Source: Oceanospirillaceae bacterium
Lineage (GTDB): Bacteria; Pseudomonadota; Gammaproteobacteria; Pseudomonadales; Balneatricaceae
Length of the DNA: 47,345 nucleotides
NCBI GenBank assembly: GCA_003523085.1
Contig: DPHD01000040.1
Span: forward strand, 13,230-60,574
Direction of reading: 5' to 3'
How positions within the stretch are numbered: the first letter of the stretch is position 1; every line of letters starts with the position of its first letter. Position numbers and translations under genes: made by a program. The notes beneath the pieces were generated by a model. The model was not told where the DNA came from. It was given only the letters and a program-made list of their open reading frames with translations, and ran no database searches. Below, in pieces: positions 16,556 through 24,550 of this stretch.

Positions 16556-17751
16556 CACCAAGTCACCCGGTTGATTTCTTCCATAGTGGTATCTGCCGAC
16601 ATGACACGCCACAAACCTTGCTTGCGAACACCTGCCACAGAGTCCAGTTGGTCAATTCGCCGCTCTACCACTAACGCACGCGTATGCTGATCCATAACCA
16701 GAATGTCAAAGATACCAAAACGCCCTCGATATCCGTCGTTACAATGTTGGCATCCCACGGCAATACAGGGGTTAAATTCACCATAACAACCGTCGTAATC
16801 GGTCTGCGCCGCATGCCACACATCACTCGAGAGTTGTTCTAAGGCGGCCACGCCCATGGGTTGCTTACACAGATCACACAAACGACGCACGAGCCTCTGG
16901 TTAACGATTAAGCTCAAACAATAGCTCAAAGCCAGCATATCAACACCTAATCCATGACACCGATGCATGGCTTCACCAATGCTACTGGTGTGCATAGAAG
17001 TGAGCAATAAGTGCCCCGTTTGAGCCGCTTTTAGAGCCACATCAGCGCTATCAGCATCACGTAATTCACCCAGCATGATTACATCGGGATCTTGGCGTAA
17101 TAAAGCCCTTAAAATATGGTTATAATTCAATCCAATATCGCTATTCACCGCCACTTGGTGCACCTCAGGCAAGGCAATTTCCACAGGATCTTCGGCGCTA
17201 ACTAGGTTTAGGTGTGGCGCTTGAAGTTGTTTTAAACAACTATAGAGCAACATGGATTTGCCACTACCCGTGGGCCCTGTAACTAAGATCAGGCCTTGAG
17301 GTTTGGTTAGTTGCGAGGTCACTTGGGTTAATTGAGCAGGCGCTAGCCCCTGTTGATCGAGCTGGGTATTTTGTTGCTGCCATTGCAGCCGCAACACCAG
17401 TTTTTCGCCCCAATGACCAGCCAGGCTGCTGATACGAACATCCACTTTTCGAGACTGTAATTGCCATTGAAAACTGCCATCTTGAGGTCTTCGGCGTTCA
17501 CCAATGTCCATATTAGACAACAGCTTAAAACGCACTACCAAAGCATCAGCAGCGCTCGCAGGCAAGTAATCAAAGGGGGCTTGCAGCAAACGCATTAAGC
17601 CATCCACCCGCATCCGTATGCGCATACTTTTGGGCTGGGGTTCTAAGTGCAGATCAGAGGCGCCTGCGGTTGCTGCAGTTTCTAAGACTAAGTCTGCTAA
17701 AGCGATAGCATCATTTAAAGACGCAGCGTTGTATAGAGGTATATCAGGCAT
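16555..17751 (-). CDS. pilB: Type IV pilus assembly ATPase PilB/GspE-like, short form
   Basis: The 398-residue protein is an AAA+ secretion ATPase. Walker A G-P-T-G-S-G-K-S (159-166), Asp box S-A-E-D-P-V-E, Walker B D-V-I-M-L-G-E-L-R-D (223-232) and His box T-G-H-L-L-L-T-S-M-H-T are all present. A four-Cys zinc site C292-x2-C295 ... C334-x2-C337 marks it as an extension ATPase. It lacks the roughly 170-residue N-terminal MshEN domain of typical PilB (about 570 aa). The start ATG has no clear ribosome site, but no longer frame is available upstream. It drives pilus polymerisation with PilC, encoded next. Confidence 0.9.
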   Translation of the reverse strand: MPDIPLYNAASLNDAIALADLVLETAATAGASDLHLEPQPKSMRIRMRVDGLMRLLQAPFDYLPASAADALVVRFKLLSNMDIGERRRPQDGSFQWQLQSRKVDVRISSLAGHWGEKLVLRLQWQQQNTQLDQQGLAPAQLTQVTSQLTKPQGLILVTGPTGSGKSMLLYSCLKQLQAPHLNLVSAEDPVEIALPEVHQVAVNSDIGLNYNHILRALLRQDPDVIMLGELRDADSADVALKAAQTGHLLLTSMHTSSIGEAMHRCHGLGVDMLALSYCLSLIVNQRLVRRLCDLCKQPMGVAALEQLSSDVWHAAQTDYDGCYGEFNPCIAVGCQHCNDGYRGRFGIFDILVMDQHTRALVVERRIDQLDSVAGVRKQGLWRVMSADTTMEEINRVTW

Positions 17752-17815
17752 CTAGGCATCCATGCACTAAGATTTGATACCTTAAGGTTAGTCGATATTT
17801 TTAACACCGCAGAAA

Positions 17816-19162
17816 TTAATTCATTTCACCACTTAGTTGGCGCGCCAGATCAACCGCATAGTTGTCGGTCATGCCGCCAATAAAGTCCATGGTGGAACAC
17901 AGGGCTTGGTAGGCACTGTTGTCTTGTGTCGGCCGGTGAGTGCCCATTAAAGCCAGGTGCTTTTGGGCTTTAAACGATAATGAGTTTGATCCGTGCGTGG
18001 TCTGGACTACGGCCAATGCAGCGGGTACAAATCCATCAAGCAGTTTTTCCAACACTGAGTAGGCTGCCAATTCGGTGCGATGGCGCTCAGGAGCCAGAAA
18101 AATACGATTTTTGGCCAAGGCCTTGGCGTCACCAATGATTTGCTGTGTGACTGGGTCACAATGGGCAATCAAGTCACCTTCGAGTTCGCCTGCCAATAAA
18201 CTAGGCACTTGCTGTATAAAGGTATGGGCCGCAGACTGAACTAAGTAATCAATCACTTTACCGCGTAACAAAGCCAAGCGACGGGTGGAATAATAAGCAT
18301 CAACCATGGGAGTGCGTTCTGGCACGGCCAGTGGTCCGGTGATAGGGGCCAATAATTCAAGCACATCCTGTTCCTCGATAATGCCCAGTTCAACCCCGTC
18401 TTCTAAATCGATAATGGCATAACAAATGTCATCGGCAGCTTCCATTAAATACACCAATGGATGACGGCACCACTGAAACTCCCCTTGTTTGATCAAGCCC
18501 AAACGCCCAGCAATATCAGCTAAAATATGCTTTTCGGACTGTAGCGCGCCAAATTTGGCTTTGCGTTCACACATAGCCGAATCAGCTAACCACGGGTATT
18601 TAACAAAACTGCCCAAGGTGGCGTAAGTCAGACGCATACCGCCTTTAAACTGGTGGTACTCAAGCTGTGTGAGCGTACGCAACCCCTGAGCATTACCCTC
18701 GAAGTTGAGCAAATCAGCTTGCTCAGCGCGGCTTAACTGTTGCAAACCACCACGGCTAGCGAAACTTTCGAACCAATGCCGAATCGAACTCTCGCCAAAA
18801 TGACCAAAAGGCGGATTACCAATATCATGGGCTAAACAGGCCGACTGCACGATAGCCCCTAGGTCGTGGGGTTCAATCCACTCAGGCCAATCCACTTGGT
18901 GCTGTAATTGATGACCGACTTGAATCCCCAAGCTGCGGCCCACACTGGCCACCTCTAAGCTATGCGTTAGCCGATTGTGTACGTGGTCATTATGGGATAA
19001 AGAATGTACCTGTGTCTTGTGACCCATGCGCCGAAACGCACTGGAAAAAATAACGCGATCATAGTCTTTGTGAAACGGAGTGCGGCCTTGCTGGTGCTGT
19101 TCGGTGTAGGGTTTGCCAAAACGCTGATCAGCCAGCAAACCTTGCCATGTCATGGCCATCAT
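17816..19162 (-). CDS. dgt: Deoxyguanosinetriphosphate triphosphohydrolase-like HD protein
   Basis: About 448 residues with the dNTPase HD domain: H-R-L-T-H-S-L-E-V-A supplies the first His, L-A-H-D-I-G-N-P-P-F-G-H the His-Asp pair, and Y-L-M-E-A-A-D-D-I-C-Y-A the final Asp. It hydrolyses dNTPs to nucleosides and tripolyphosphate, limiting dNTP pools. The start at 19162 is preferred because AAGGA lies 5 bases before it; the frame extends 12 codons upstream into a hairpin. It follows comEA on the same strand across about 60 bases containing a strong hairpin. Confidence 0.92.
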   Translation of the reverse strand: MMAMTWQGLLADQRFGKPYTEQHQQGRTPFHKDYDRVIFSSAFRRMGHKTQVHSLSHNDHVHNRLTHSLEVASVGRSLGIQVGHQLQHQVDWPEWIEPHDLGAIVQSACLAHDIGNPPFGHFGESSIRHWFESFASRGGLQQLSRAEQADLLNFEGNAQGLRTLTQLEYHQFKGGMRLTYATLGSFVKYPWLADSAMCERKAKFGALQSEKHILADIAGRLGLIKQGEFQWCRHPLVYLMEAADDICYAIIDLEDGVELGIIEEQDVLELLAPITGPLAVPERTPMVDAYYSTRRLALLRGKVIDYLVQSAAHTFIQQVPSLLAGELEGDLIAHCDPVTQQIIGDAKALAKNRIFLAPERHRTELAAYSVLEKLLDGFVPAALAVVQTTHGSNSLSFKAQKHLALMGTHRPTQDNSAYQALCSTMDFIGGMTDNYAVDLARQLSGEMN

Positions 19163-19181
19163 TAAAATCCTTGTGCTGCTA

Positions 19182-19204
19182 ACGGGTATGCGCTGCATAC
19201 CCGT
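19182..19204 (-). terminator. Strong hairpin between comEA and dgt
   Basis: A perfect 10-base stem ACGGGTATGC/GCATACCCGT with a 3-base loop, just upstream of the dgt ribosome site. A second shorter stem AGGTGG/CCACCT (19205-19226) runs into the comEA stop codon. No T run follows, so it may be an attenuator, mRNA-stabilising or leader structure rather than a full terminator. Confidence 0.5.
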
Positions 19205-19225
19205 AGGTGGTGTATTTAATCCACC

Positions 19226-19504
19226 TTACTCTAGCACGATTGAAGCGCGAATGCGTTCTAGCGTAGCTGAGCCGATGCCACTCACATTGAGTAATTGGTC
19301 TACACTAGTAAAACCACCCATTTGGTCACGCAATAACACCATAGCAGCCGCTCGAACTGCGCCCACACCATCAAGCGCTTCGGCTAATTGTGACGCCGTT
19401 GCGGTATTAATATTAATGGGTAAGGCATCTGCAGCGCGGGTTATCGGTGAAAAAGCCAATACTGTAGCGAACAACAGCACTAATAATCGACGATAAGTTT
19501 TCAT
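19226..19504 (-). CDS. comEA: ComEA-family helix-hairpin-helix protein, secreted
   Basis: A 92-residue protein with a Sec signal peptide (M-K-T-Y-R-R then a hydrophobic run, cleavage probably after T-R-A-A) and a ComEA HhH domain: I-N-I-N-T-A-T-A-S-Q-L-A, G-V-G-A-V-R-A and the second hairpin V-S-G-I-G-S-A-T-L-E-R-I. It binds double-stranded DNA in the periplasm for natural uptake, or has a housekeeping DNA-binding role. An AAGGAG site precedes the ATG. With the pilin, PilB and PilC encoded nearby, DNA uptake via type IV pili is plausible. Confidence 0.88.
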   Translation of the reverse strand: MKTYRRLLVLLFATVLAFSPITRAADALPININTATASQLAEALDGVGAVRAAAMVLLRDQMGGFTSVDQLLNVSGIGSATLERIRASIVLE

Positions 19505-19523
19505 AATCTACTCCTTGATTAAG

Positions 19524-19556
19524 TTAATGTGTCTTCAAATCTCGAAGACACATTAA
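19524..19556 (-). terminator. Perfect inverted repeat after pyrF
   Basis: Arms TTAATGTGTCTTC (19524-19536) and GAAGACACATTAA (19544-19556) form a 13-base perfect stem with a 7-base loop, 27 bases after the pyrF stop and 20 before the comEA start. There is no U tract. It probably limits read-through into comEA or protects the pyrF message end. Confidence 0.55.
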
Positions 19557-19582
19557 GCCTAGCACAAAGTGACTATTTTGCT

Positions 19583-20293
19583 TTAACCTAGCTCTTGCTC
19601 GATCATTTCCAAAGCCTGCATAGGCTCTTTGGCTTGAGTGATTGGTCGACCTATAACCAGGTAATCACTACCCGCTTGTATGGCTTGAGCAGGCGTCATA
19701 ATACGTTTTTGGTCGCCAGCCACAGCAAATGAAGGCCGTATACCGGGGGTCACCAGTTTAAACTCAGCGCCTAATTCGGCTTTTAATAGGGCTGACTCTT
19801 GCGCCGAACAGACCACACCATCAAAGCCAGACTGTTGACTCAGGTGCGCCAGCGACAACACCCGTTGCGCCGGTGTTTGGTCGATGCCCGTGGCTTTGAG
19901 TCCGGCAGCGTCCATGCTGGTCAGCACCGTCACTGCAATGAGTAGTGGTTGGTGGCCACCCTTTGCTTTCAATGCCGTTTGTGTAGTTTGCATCATTTCT
20001 GCACCACCGCTGGCGTGAACGTTGACCATCCACACGCCCATACGCGCCGCAGCTAATACGGCTTTGGCAACAGTATTGGGAATATCGTGAAACTTAAGGT
20101 CTAAAAATATTTCAAAGCCTTGTTGCTGTAACTGGTCAACTAGCTGGGGGCCTGCAGCAGTAAAAAGCTCTTTGCCCACCTTTAAACGACACCGCGAAGG
20201 GTCCAATTGTGAAGCCATAGCAAGCGCTTGGGACGATGATTCATAATCCAAGGCCACCACTATGGGTGACCCTTGTTTCAACTTGTGATGCAA
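19583..20293 (-). CDS. pyrF: Orotidine 5'-phosphate decarboxylase
   Basis: A 236-residue TIM-barrel enzyme of the last step of UMP synthesis. Visible are V-A-L-D-Y near the N-terminus, K-V-G-K-E-L-F, the catalytic D-L-K-F-H-D-I-P-N-T tetrad, and the phosphate-binding T-P-G-I-R-P and V-I-G-R-P-I-T motifs. The start is TTG at 20293, supported by an AAGGAG site 6-7 bases upstream and by lying one base after the lapB stop; no Met is available before the conserved region. It is the last gene of the large operon before the hairpin. Confidence 0.95.
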   Translation of the reverse strand: MHHKLKQGSPIVVALDYESSSQALAMASQLDPSRCRLKVGKELFTAAGPQLVDQLQQQGFEIFLDLKFHDIPNTVAKAVLAAARMGVWMVNVHASGGAEMMQTTQTALKAKGGHQPLLIAVTVLTSMDAAGLKATGIDQTPAQRVLSLAHLSQQSGFDGVVCSAQESALLKAELGAEFKLVTPGIRPSFAVAGDQKRIMTPAQAIQAGSDYLVIGRPITQAKEPMQALEMIEQELG

Positions 20294-20294
20294 C

Positions 20295-21458
20295 TTACTC
20301 TCCTTCTAATCCATAAATCGGTTTGGTGCTGCCCCACTGGTGACAACTCGGGCACTGCCAGTGCATTGAGTTACCGGCAAAACCGCACTGCCTGCAGCGG
20401 TAATGTGGTTTGCTACGCTGCAAGGCTATGGTTAACCCTTTAAGCACTTGCAAACTGTCTTTGGCATTGGCAGAGGCCCATTGCATGTGCAAGTCAATCA
20501 GGTAATTAAACCCTTTCACAGACGGCCGCTGCCTTAGTTGCTCGGTTACATAGGCGGCTGCATCGGAATCATTGTCTTGGCTTAGTTCTTTAGCTTGAGC
20601 TAACACCAAACTAGTACTTGGGTGTTGACTCATGGCTTGACTCAACCATGCACGCCAACCAGAGATGTCGTCTAATTGAGCGAAACACTGCTGTAAGGGG
20701 TGTATGATCTCTGGCATTAACTGCACGTCTTGCTGAGCCATGACTAACAAATGACGCTTGGCATCAGCATAGTGGTTTTGCTGCATGCTTAACTTAGCAC
20801 GTAAAAAACTCACCCTTGGGTTATCTGCATTGTGCCGTTTAGCTTGTTTTAAGTAGGACAAACAGGCTTTTTCTTGGCCCTCTTGAAGTGACTCTTGCGC
20901 CAGTTCACAACAAAAATGCGACAACCTTTGTGCCAATTCCACACTCGCCGAAACATTCGCTGCGGCGCCTACTTCTAAGGCTTTGTGCCAATCTTGCTCA
21001 CGCTGGTAAACATCCACCAATAGTTCGGTGGCTTTAGCTTTTTGCTGATTCGGTTGTTGCGCCACATCGAGCAGTAATTCTTCCGCTCGATCTAACAAAC
21101 CCGCCTTAATAAAGTCGTGCGCCAACTCCAGCTCTGCCAACATCAGTTGCTCTTGGCCTAGGCCTTTGGCCGCGAGTAAGTTTTGGTGGATTTGAATGGC
21201 TTTATCTACCTCACCACGACGGCGAAACAGACTACCCAATGCCAAATGTGTATCCACGGTTTGGGGGTTTACCTCTAAGGCATGAATAAACAACTCAAGC
21301 GCTTCGTCGGTTTGTTGGTTTAACAGGTAATTGAGGCCGCGGTAATAATCAGCCTGTAGTCCCATCTCCTGATGGCGTTTTTGGCTCCGCTCACGCTGCC
21401 CTAGCCACCAGCCAATACCCACGGCTGCAAGCAACGCCAACAATAAGGTTAAGTCCAT
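20295..21458 (-). CDS. lapB: Lipopolysaccharide assembly protein B (LapB/YciM)
   Basis: The 387-residue protein has an N-terminal membrane anchor (L-L-L-A-L-L-A-A-V-G-I-G-W-W-L), cytoplasmic TPR repeats from about residue 35 (G-L-N-Y-L-L-N-Q-Q-T-D-E-A, then L-A-L-G-S-L-F-R-R-R-G-E-V) and a C-terminal rubredoxin-like metal site (C-R-Q-C near 355-358, C-P-S-C near 369-372). LapB adapts FtsH to LpxC and tunes LPS synthesis. It is encoded two bases after lapA, as in other gammaproteobacteria. This Lap is unrelated to the LapG adhesin protease. Confidence 0.95.
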   Translation of the reverse strand: MDLTLLLALLAAVGIGWWLGQRERSQKRHQEMGLQADYYRGLNYLLNQQTDEALELFIHALEVNPQTVDTHLALGSLFRRRGEVDKAIQIHQNLLAAKGLGQEQLMLAELELAHDFIKAGLLDRAEELLLDVAQQPNQQKAKATELLVDVYQREQDWHKALEVGAAANVSASVELAQRLSHFCCELAQESLQEGQEKACLSYLKQAKRHNADNPRVSFLRAKLSMQQNHYADAKRHLLVMAQQDVQLMPEIIHPLQQCFAQLDDISGWRAWLSQAMSQHPSTSLVLAQAKELSQDNDSDAAAYVTEQLRQRPSVKGFNYLIDLHMQWASANAKDSLQVLKGLTIALQRSKPHYRCRQCGFAGNSMHWQCPSCHQWGSTKPIYGLEGE

Positions 21459-21460
21459 TG

Positions 21461-21751
21461 TCAGACTACGACCTTGGGGTCTTTACTGGTGCTAGAAATC
21501 AAACCCAAGCGGCGTTCAAGACGGGCATTTTGACGCTTCAATTTAAGTACAACAACACTATAAATAAAAGCCGACAAACACATGCCCAAGGCCAAGCTCA
21601 AGAGCAACCAAAGAGCAATACTCATAGAGTGGGACTGAAAAAAGATAAGATCTAAGGAGAAGGCCTGACTGTTGCGTGTACTAAACAGCACGCCTATAAC
21701 TAAGGCCACGATAACGGTAATAGCGAAGAGTACAGTCTTTATGAGTTTCAA
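21461..21751 (-). CDS. lapA: LapA-domain membrane protein (YciS)
   Basis: A 96-residue protein with two membrane segments, L-F-A-I-T-V-I-V-A-L-V-I-G-V-L-F and L-W-L-L-L-S-L-A-L-G-M-C-L, separated by the family's S-T-R-N-S-Q motif and followed by a basic coiled tail L-K-R-Q-N-A-R-L. It works with LapB in LPS quality control. The start is TTG at 21751, inferred from alignment of the first hydrophobic segment; a weak AGGTAG lies upstream. It follows ihfB after a stop-codon hairpin. Confidence 0.88.
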   Translation of the reverse strand: MKLIKTVLFAITVIVALVIGVLFSTRNSQAFSLDLIFFQSHSMSIALWLLLSLALGMCLSAFIYSVVVLKLKRQNARLERRLGLISSTSKDPKVVV

Positions 21752-21798
21752 GGGTTACTACCTAATCAGCGGCGTCGAGCCAAAGCACTCGATGTCAA

Positions 21799-21829
21799 TA
21801 AACGATAGTCTATTATAGACTATCGTTTA
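21799..21829 (-). terminator. Hairpin with the ihfB stop codon in its loop
   Basis: A perfect 14-base inverted repeat TAAACGATAGTCTA/TAGACTATCGTTTA whose 3-base loop is exactly the ihfB TAA stop (21813-21815). On the transcribed strand the stem is followed by TTGACA rather than a U run, so termination is uncertain. It may instead stabilise or separate the ihfB and lapA messages. Confidence 0.6.
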
Positions 21830-22097
21830 CCTGATCGCGTAGCTCTTTACCGGGTTTAAAATGAGGCACGTATTTTTCGGCCAACTCTACTGAGTCACCG
21901 GTTTTGGGATTACGCCCAGTCCGTGGTGCTCGATAATGTAAACAAAAACTGCCAAAACCTCTAATTTCAATTCGATCTCCCGCCGCCAAAGCATCTGCCA
22001 TATGTTCAATAATGGCTTTCACCGATTGCTCAACATTTTTTACAGGTATACCCTGAAAACGATCAATTAAATTTTCAATGAGCTCAGACTTACGCAT
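21813..22097 (-). CDS. ihfB: Integration host factor subunit beta
   Basis: A 94-residue HU/IHF-fold protein. M-R-K-S-E-L-I-E-N-L and the DNA-contacting arm G-R-N-P-K-T-G-D-S-V with P-H-F-K-P-G-K-E-L-R are the beta-subunit signature, and G-F-G-S-F is the central strand. With IhfA it bends DNA in replication, recombination and sigma-54 transcription. A GAGGGG site precedes the ATG. The 15-base gap after rpsA matches the conserved rpsA-ihfB pairing. Confidence 0.96.
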   Translation of the reverse strand: MRKSELIENLIDRFQGIPVKNVEQSVKAIIEHMADALAAGDRIEIRGFGSFCLHYRAPRTGRNPKTGDSVELAEKYVPHFKPGKELRDQVNDSL

Positions 22098-22112
22098 AGC
22101 GTGCCCCTCTTA

Positions 22113-23777
22113 TTATTTTTTGAGCTGTTCCTTGATCAGGTCGCCAATGGTGGTAGGGCCTTCTGATTCAATGGATTGGGTGTTCAATTCTTTCATCTGA
22201 GCACGTTGCTGAGCAGCTTCTTGAGCACGAACAGCTAAGGCAATAGAGCGCGCTTTACGGTCTACACTAGCCACAAAACTGGTCAGGCTTTGGCCTTCGC
22301 TAAAGTCAGACAAGTCTTGGCCTTGGGCCAATTCACCACGTTTAAGGAAACCTTGCACACCTTCAGCCAAGTTAACCAGCAAACCACCCGGCGTCACTTC
22401 GGCAATGCTGCCCGTCACTTCCGAACCTTTGCCATTAGCGCTGGCAAAGTCAGAGAAGGGGTCGCCTGCCATTTGTTTTATACCTAACGCCACACGCTGG
22501 CGCTCGCTATCGATAGACAAGATCACCGCTTCAACCTGCTGACCTTTTTGGTATTCTTCTAGCAAACTCTCGTCGCTCTTGTTCCAGTCAACATCAGACA
22601 CGTGCACTAAACCGTCGATGCCATCTTCAAGTCCAATAAACAAACCAAAATCAGTTTTTGAGTTAAGTTTACCGGTGACTTTATCGCCTTCTGAATACTG
22701 CTTAGCAAAGGCCACCCATGGGCTTTCACTACATTGCTTCATACCCAGCGACAAACGGCGCTTCTCGGAATTGATATCCAAGATCATAATTTCGATTTCG
22801 TCACCTACAGCGACCATCTTGGATGGGTGCAAGTTGCGCTTCATCCAGCTCATTTCAGAGGCATGTACCAAACCTTCTATACCATCGGAAACCCGAGCGA
22901 AACAACCATAATCGGTGACGGTAGTGACGGTGGCAGGTAAACGGCTGCCCACAGGATAAGTGTCGGTAAAGCTGGTCCAAGGGTCTTGTTGTAACTGTTT
23001 TAAACCTAAGGATACGCGTTGTTTTTCAGCATCGAATTTAAGTACTTTCACTTCAATATCGGCACCGGCCGTTAGCATTTCGCTGGGGTGCTTGATACGA
23101 CGCCAGGCGATGTCGGTAATATGCAATAAGCCGTCTAGGCCGCCTAGGTCGATAAAGGCGCCATAATCCGTAAGGTTCTTCACAAAGCCTTTAACCACTG
23201 CACCTTCTTCTAGGGTCGATAGCACTTGTTCACGCTGGGCTTTATTGGCTTCGTCCATTAATGCGCGACGGGAAACAACCACGTTGTTACGCAGAACATC
23301 GAGTTTGATAATCTTAAAGTCGAGGTCTATACCCTCAAGGTGAGAGATATCCTGTAATGGGCGGGTATCGATGAGGGAGCCAGGTAAGAATGCACGGATG
23401 CCGCCTAACTCGACATTAAAGCCCCCCTTAACACGGGCACTGATGACGCCAGTAACGGTTTCATCAGCGGTTTGGATCTTCTCGAGTTGTTGCCAACGCT
23501 CCATTTCGCGAGCACGTTCACGGGAAACTTGAGTGGCCCCTAGGCCATCTTCAATTTCTTGTAAGGCAACTAATACATCATCGCCAACCGCTACTTCGAG
23601 TTCGCCCGCCGCATTCAGAAATTCAGAGCGTGACACTACGCCCTCTGATTTCAGTCCCACGTTGATGGTGACAACTTCACTATCAATGGCAATGACTACA
23701 CCGGTAATCAAAGAACCCTTCTTCATCTCTACCTGTTGAAGACTTTCTTCAAACAGGTCTGCGAAACTTTCGCCCAT
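22113..23777 (-). CDS. rpsA: 30S ribosomal protein S1
   Basis: The 554-residue protein has six S1 OB-fold repeats. The start M-G-E-S-F-A-D-L-F-E-E-S-L matches the family, and the G-x-V-x-N-x-T-D-Y-G-A-F-I-D-L-G-G-type motif recurs in repeats 3 to 6 (for instance N-L-T-D-Y-G-A-F, T-V-T-D-Y-G-C-F, S-K-T-D-F-G-L-F). S1 binds mRNA leaders for translation initiation. Length matches E. coli S1 (557). About 95 bases separate it from cmk and probably hold an rpsA promoter. Confidence 0.98.
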   Translation of the reverse strand: MGESFADLFEESLQQVEMKKGSLITGVVIAIDSEVVTINVGLKSEGVVSRSEFLNAAGELEVAVGDDVLVALQEIEDGLGATQVSRERAREMERWQQLEKIQTADETVTGVISARVKGGFNVELGGIRAFLPGSLIDTRPLQDISHLEGIDLDFKIIKLDVLRNNVVVSRRALMDEANKAQREQVLSTLEEGAVVKGFVKNLTDYGAFIDLGGLDGLLHITDIAWRRIKHPSEMLTAGADIEVKVLKFDAEKQRVSLGLKQLQQDPWTSFTDTYPVGSRLPATVTTVTDYGCFARVSDGIEGLVHASEMSWMKRNLHPSKMVAVGDEIEIMILDINSEKRRLSLGMKQCSESPWVAFAKQYSEGDKVTGKLNSKTDFGLFIGLEDGIDGLVHVSDVDWNKSDESLLEEYQKGQQVEAVILSIDSERQRVALGIKQMAGDPFSDFASANGKGSEVTGSIAEVTPGGLLVNLAEGVQGFLKRGELAQGQDLSDFSEGQSLTSFVASVDRKARSIALAVRAQEAAQQRAQMKELNTQSIESEGPTTIGDLIKEQLKK

Positions 23778-23872
23778 AGCTATACTCGCTGGGGATGACG
23801 ATACGCTCGGAACTGGCTGGCAGTGCGGGCGTCTCGAGACACCTCTTAGTTAGTTAATAATTAACAAAAGCC

Positions 23873-24550
23873 TTATAGAATGCCCTTGTTATGAATAAAT
23901 GTAAGGATCTTTTGTTCCACATCTGTAATCGTCATTTGTGTACAATCGATCACCAATGCATCGTCAGCAGGTTTCAATGGAGCGATGCTACGGTTTTCGT
24001 CGCGCTCGTCTCGCTGTTGAATATCCATCAGTATGTCCGACAGGCTAGCATCCAAACCTTTATTTTTCAACTGTTTATAGCGCCGATCTGCCCGTTCTTG
24101 TGCGCTAGCCGTTAAGAATACTTTAACTTGCGCTTCCCTAAAGATTACCGTGCCCATGTCACGACCATCGGCCACTAGGCCCGGTAACTCAGCAAATGCC
24201 CGCTGGCGCTCTTGAAGCGCCTTGCGCACCAAGGTTAGGCTCGCCACTTTAGAGGCATTCATACCACAAATTTCAGTGCGAATGGCTAAGCTAACATCTT
24301 CGCCTTCTAGCACCACTTGAATATCATCACCCTTGGTTTTGAATTGCACGTCTAAGCAGCCGGCAATATCAGCGACGGCCAATTCATTTTCTGGGCTCAC
24401 CCCATGGTGTTCGGCGGCCAAAGCCACGAGCCTATATAGAGCGCCACTGTCTAACAAGTGATAACCCAATCGCTCTGCCAGTAACTTACATAAGGTGCCT
24501 TTGCCTGAGCCGCTAGGGCCATCAATGGTAATAATTGGAACAGTTTTCAC
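23873..24550 (-). CDS. cmk: Cytidylate kinase
   Basis: A 225-residue NMP kinase converting CMP and dCMP to the diphosphates. The P-loop I-D-G-P-S-G-S-G-K-G-T, L-D-S-G-A-L-Y-R-L, V-A-D-G-R-D-M-G-T-V-I-F and the R-D-x-R-D-x-N-R-S-like lid D-E-R-D-E-N-R-S are all present. The start is GTG at 24550, overlapping the TGA of the upstream fusion gene as GTGA, so translation is coupled. Confidence 0.96.
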   Translation of the reverse strand: MKTVPIITIDGPSGSGKGTLCKLLAERLGYHLLDSGALYRLVALAAEHHGVSPENELAVADIAGCLDVQFKTKGDDIQVVLEGEDVSLAIRTEICGMNASKVASLTLVRKALQERQRAFAELPGLVADGRDMGTVIFREAQVKVFLTASAQERADRRYKQLKNKGLDASLSDILMDIQQRDERDENRSIAPLKPADDALVIDCTQMTITDVEQKILTFIHNKGIL

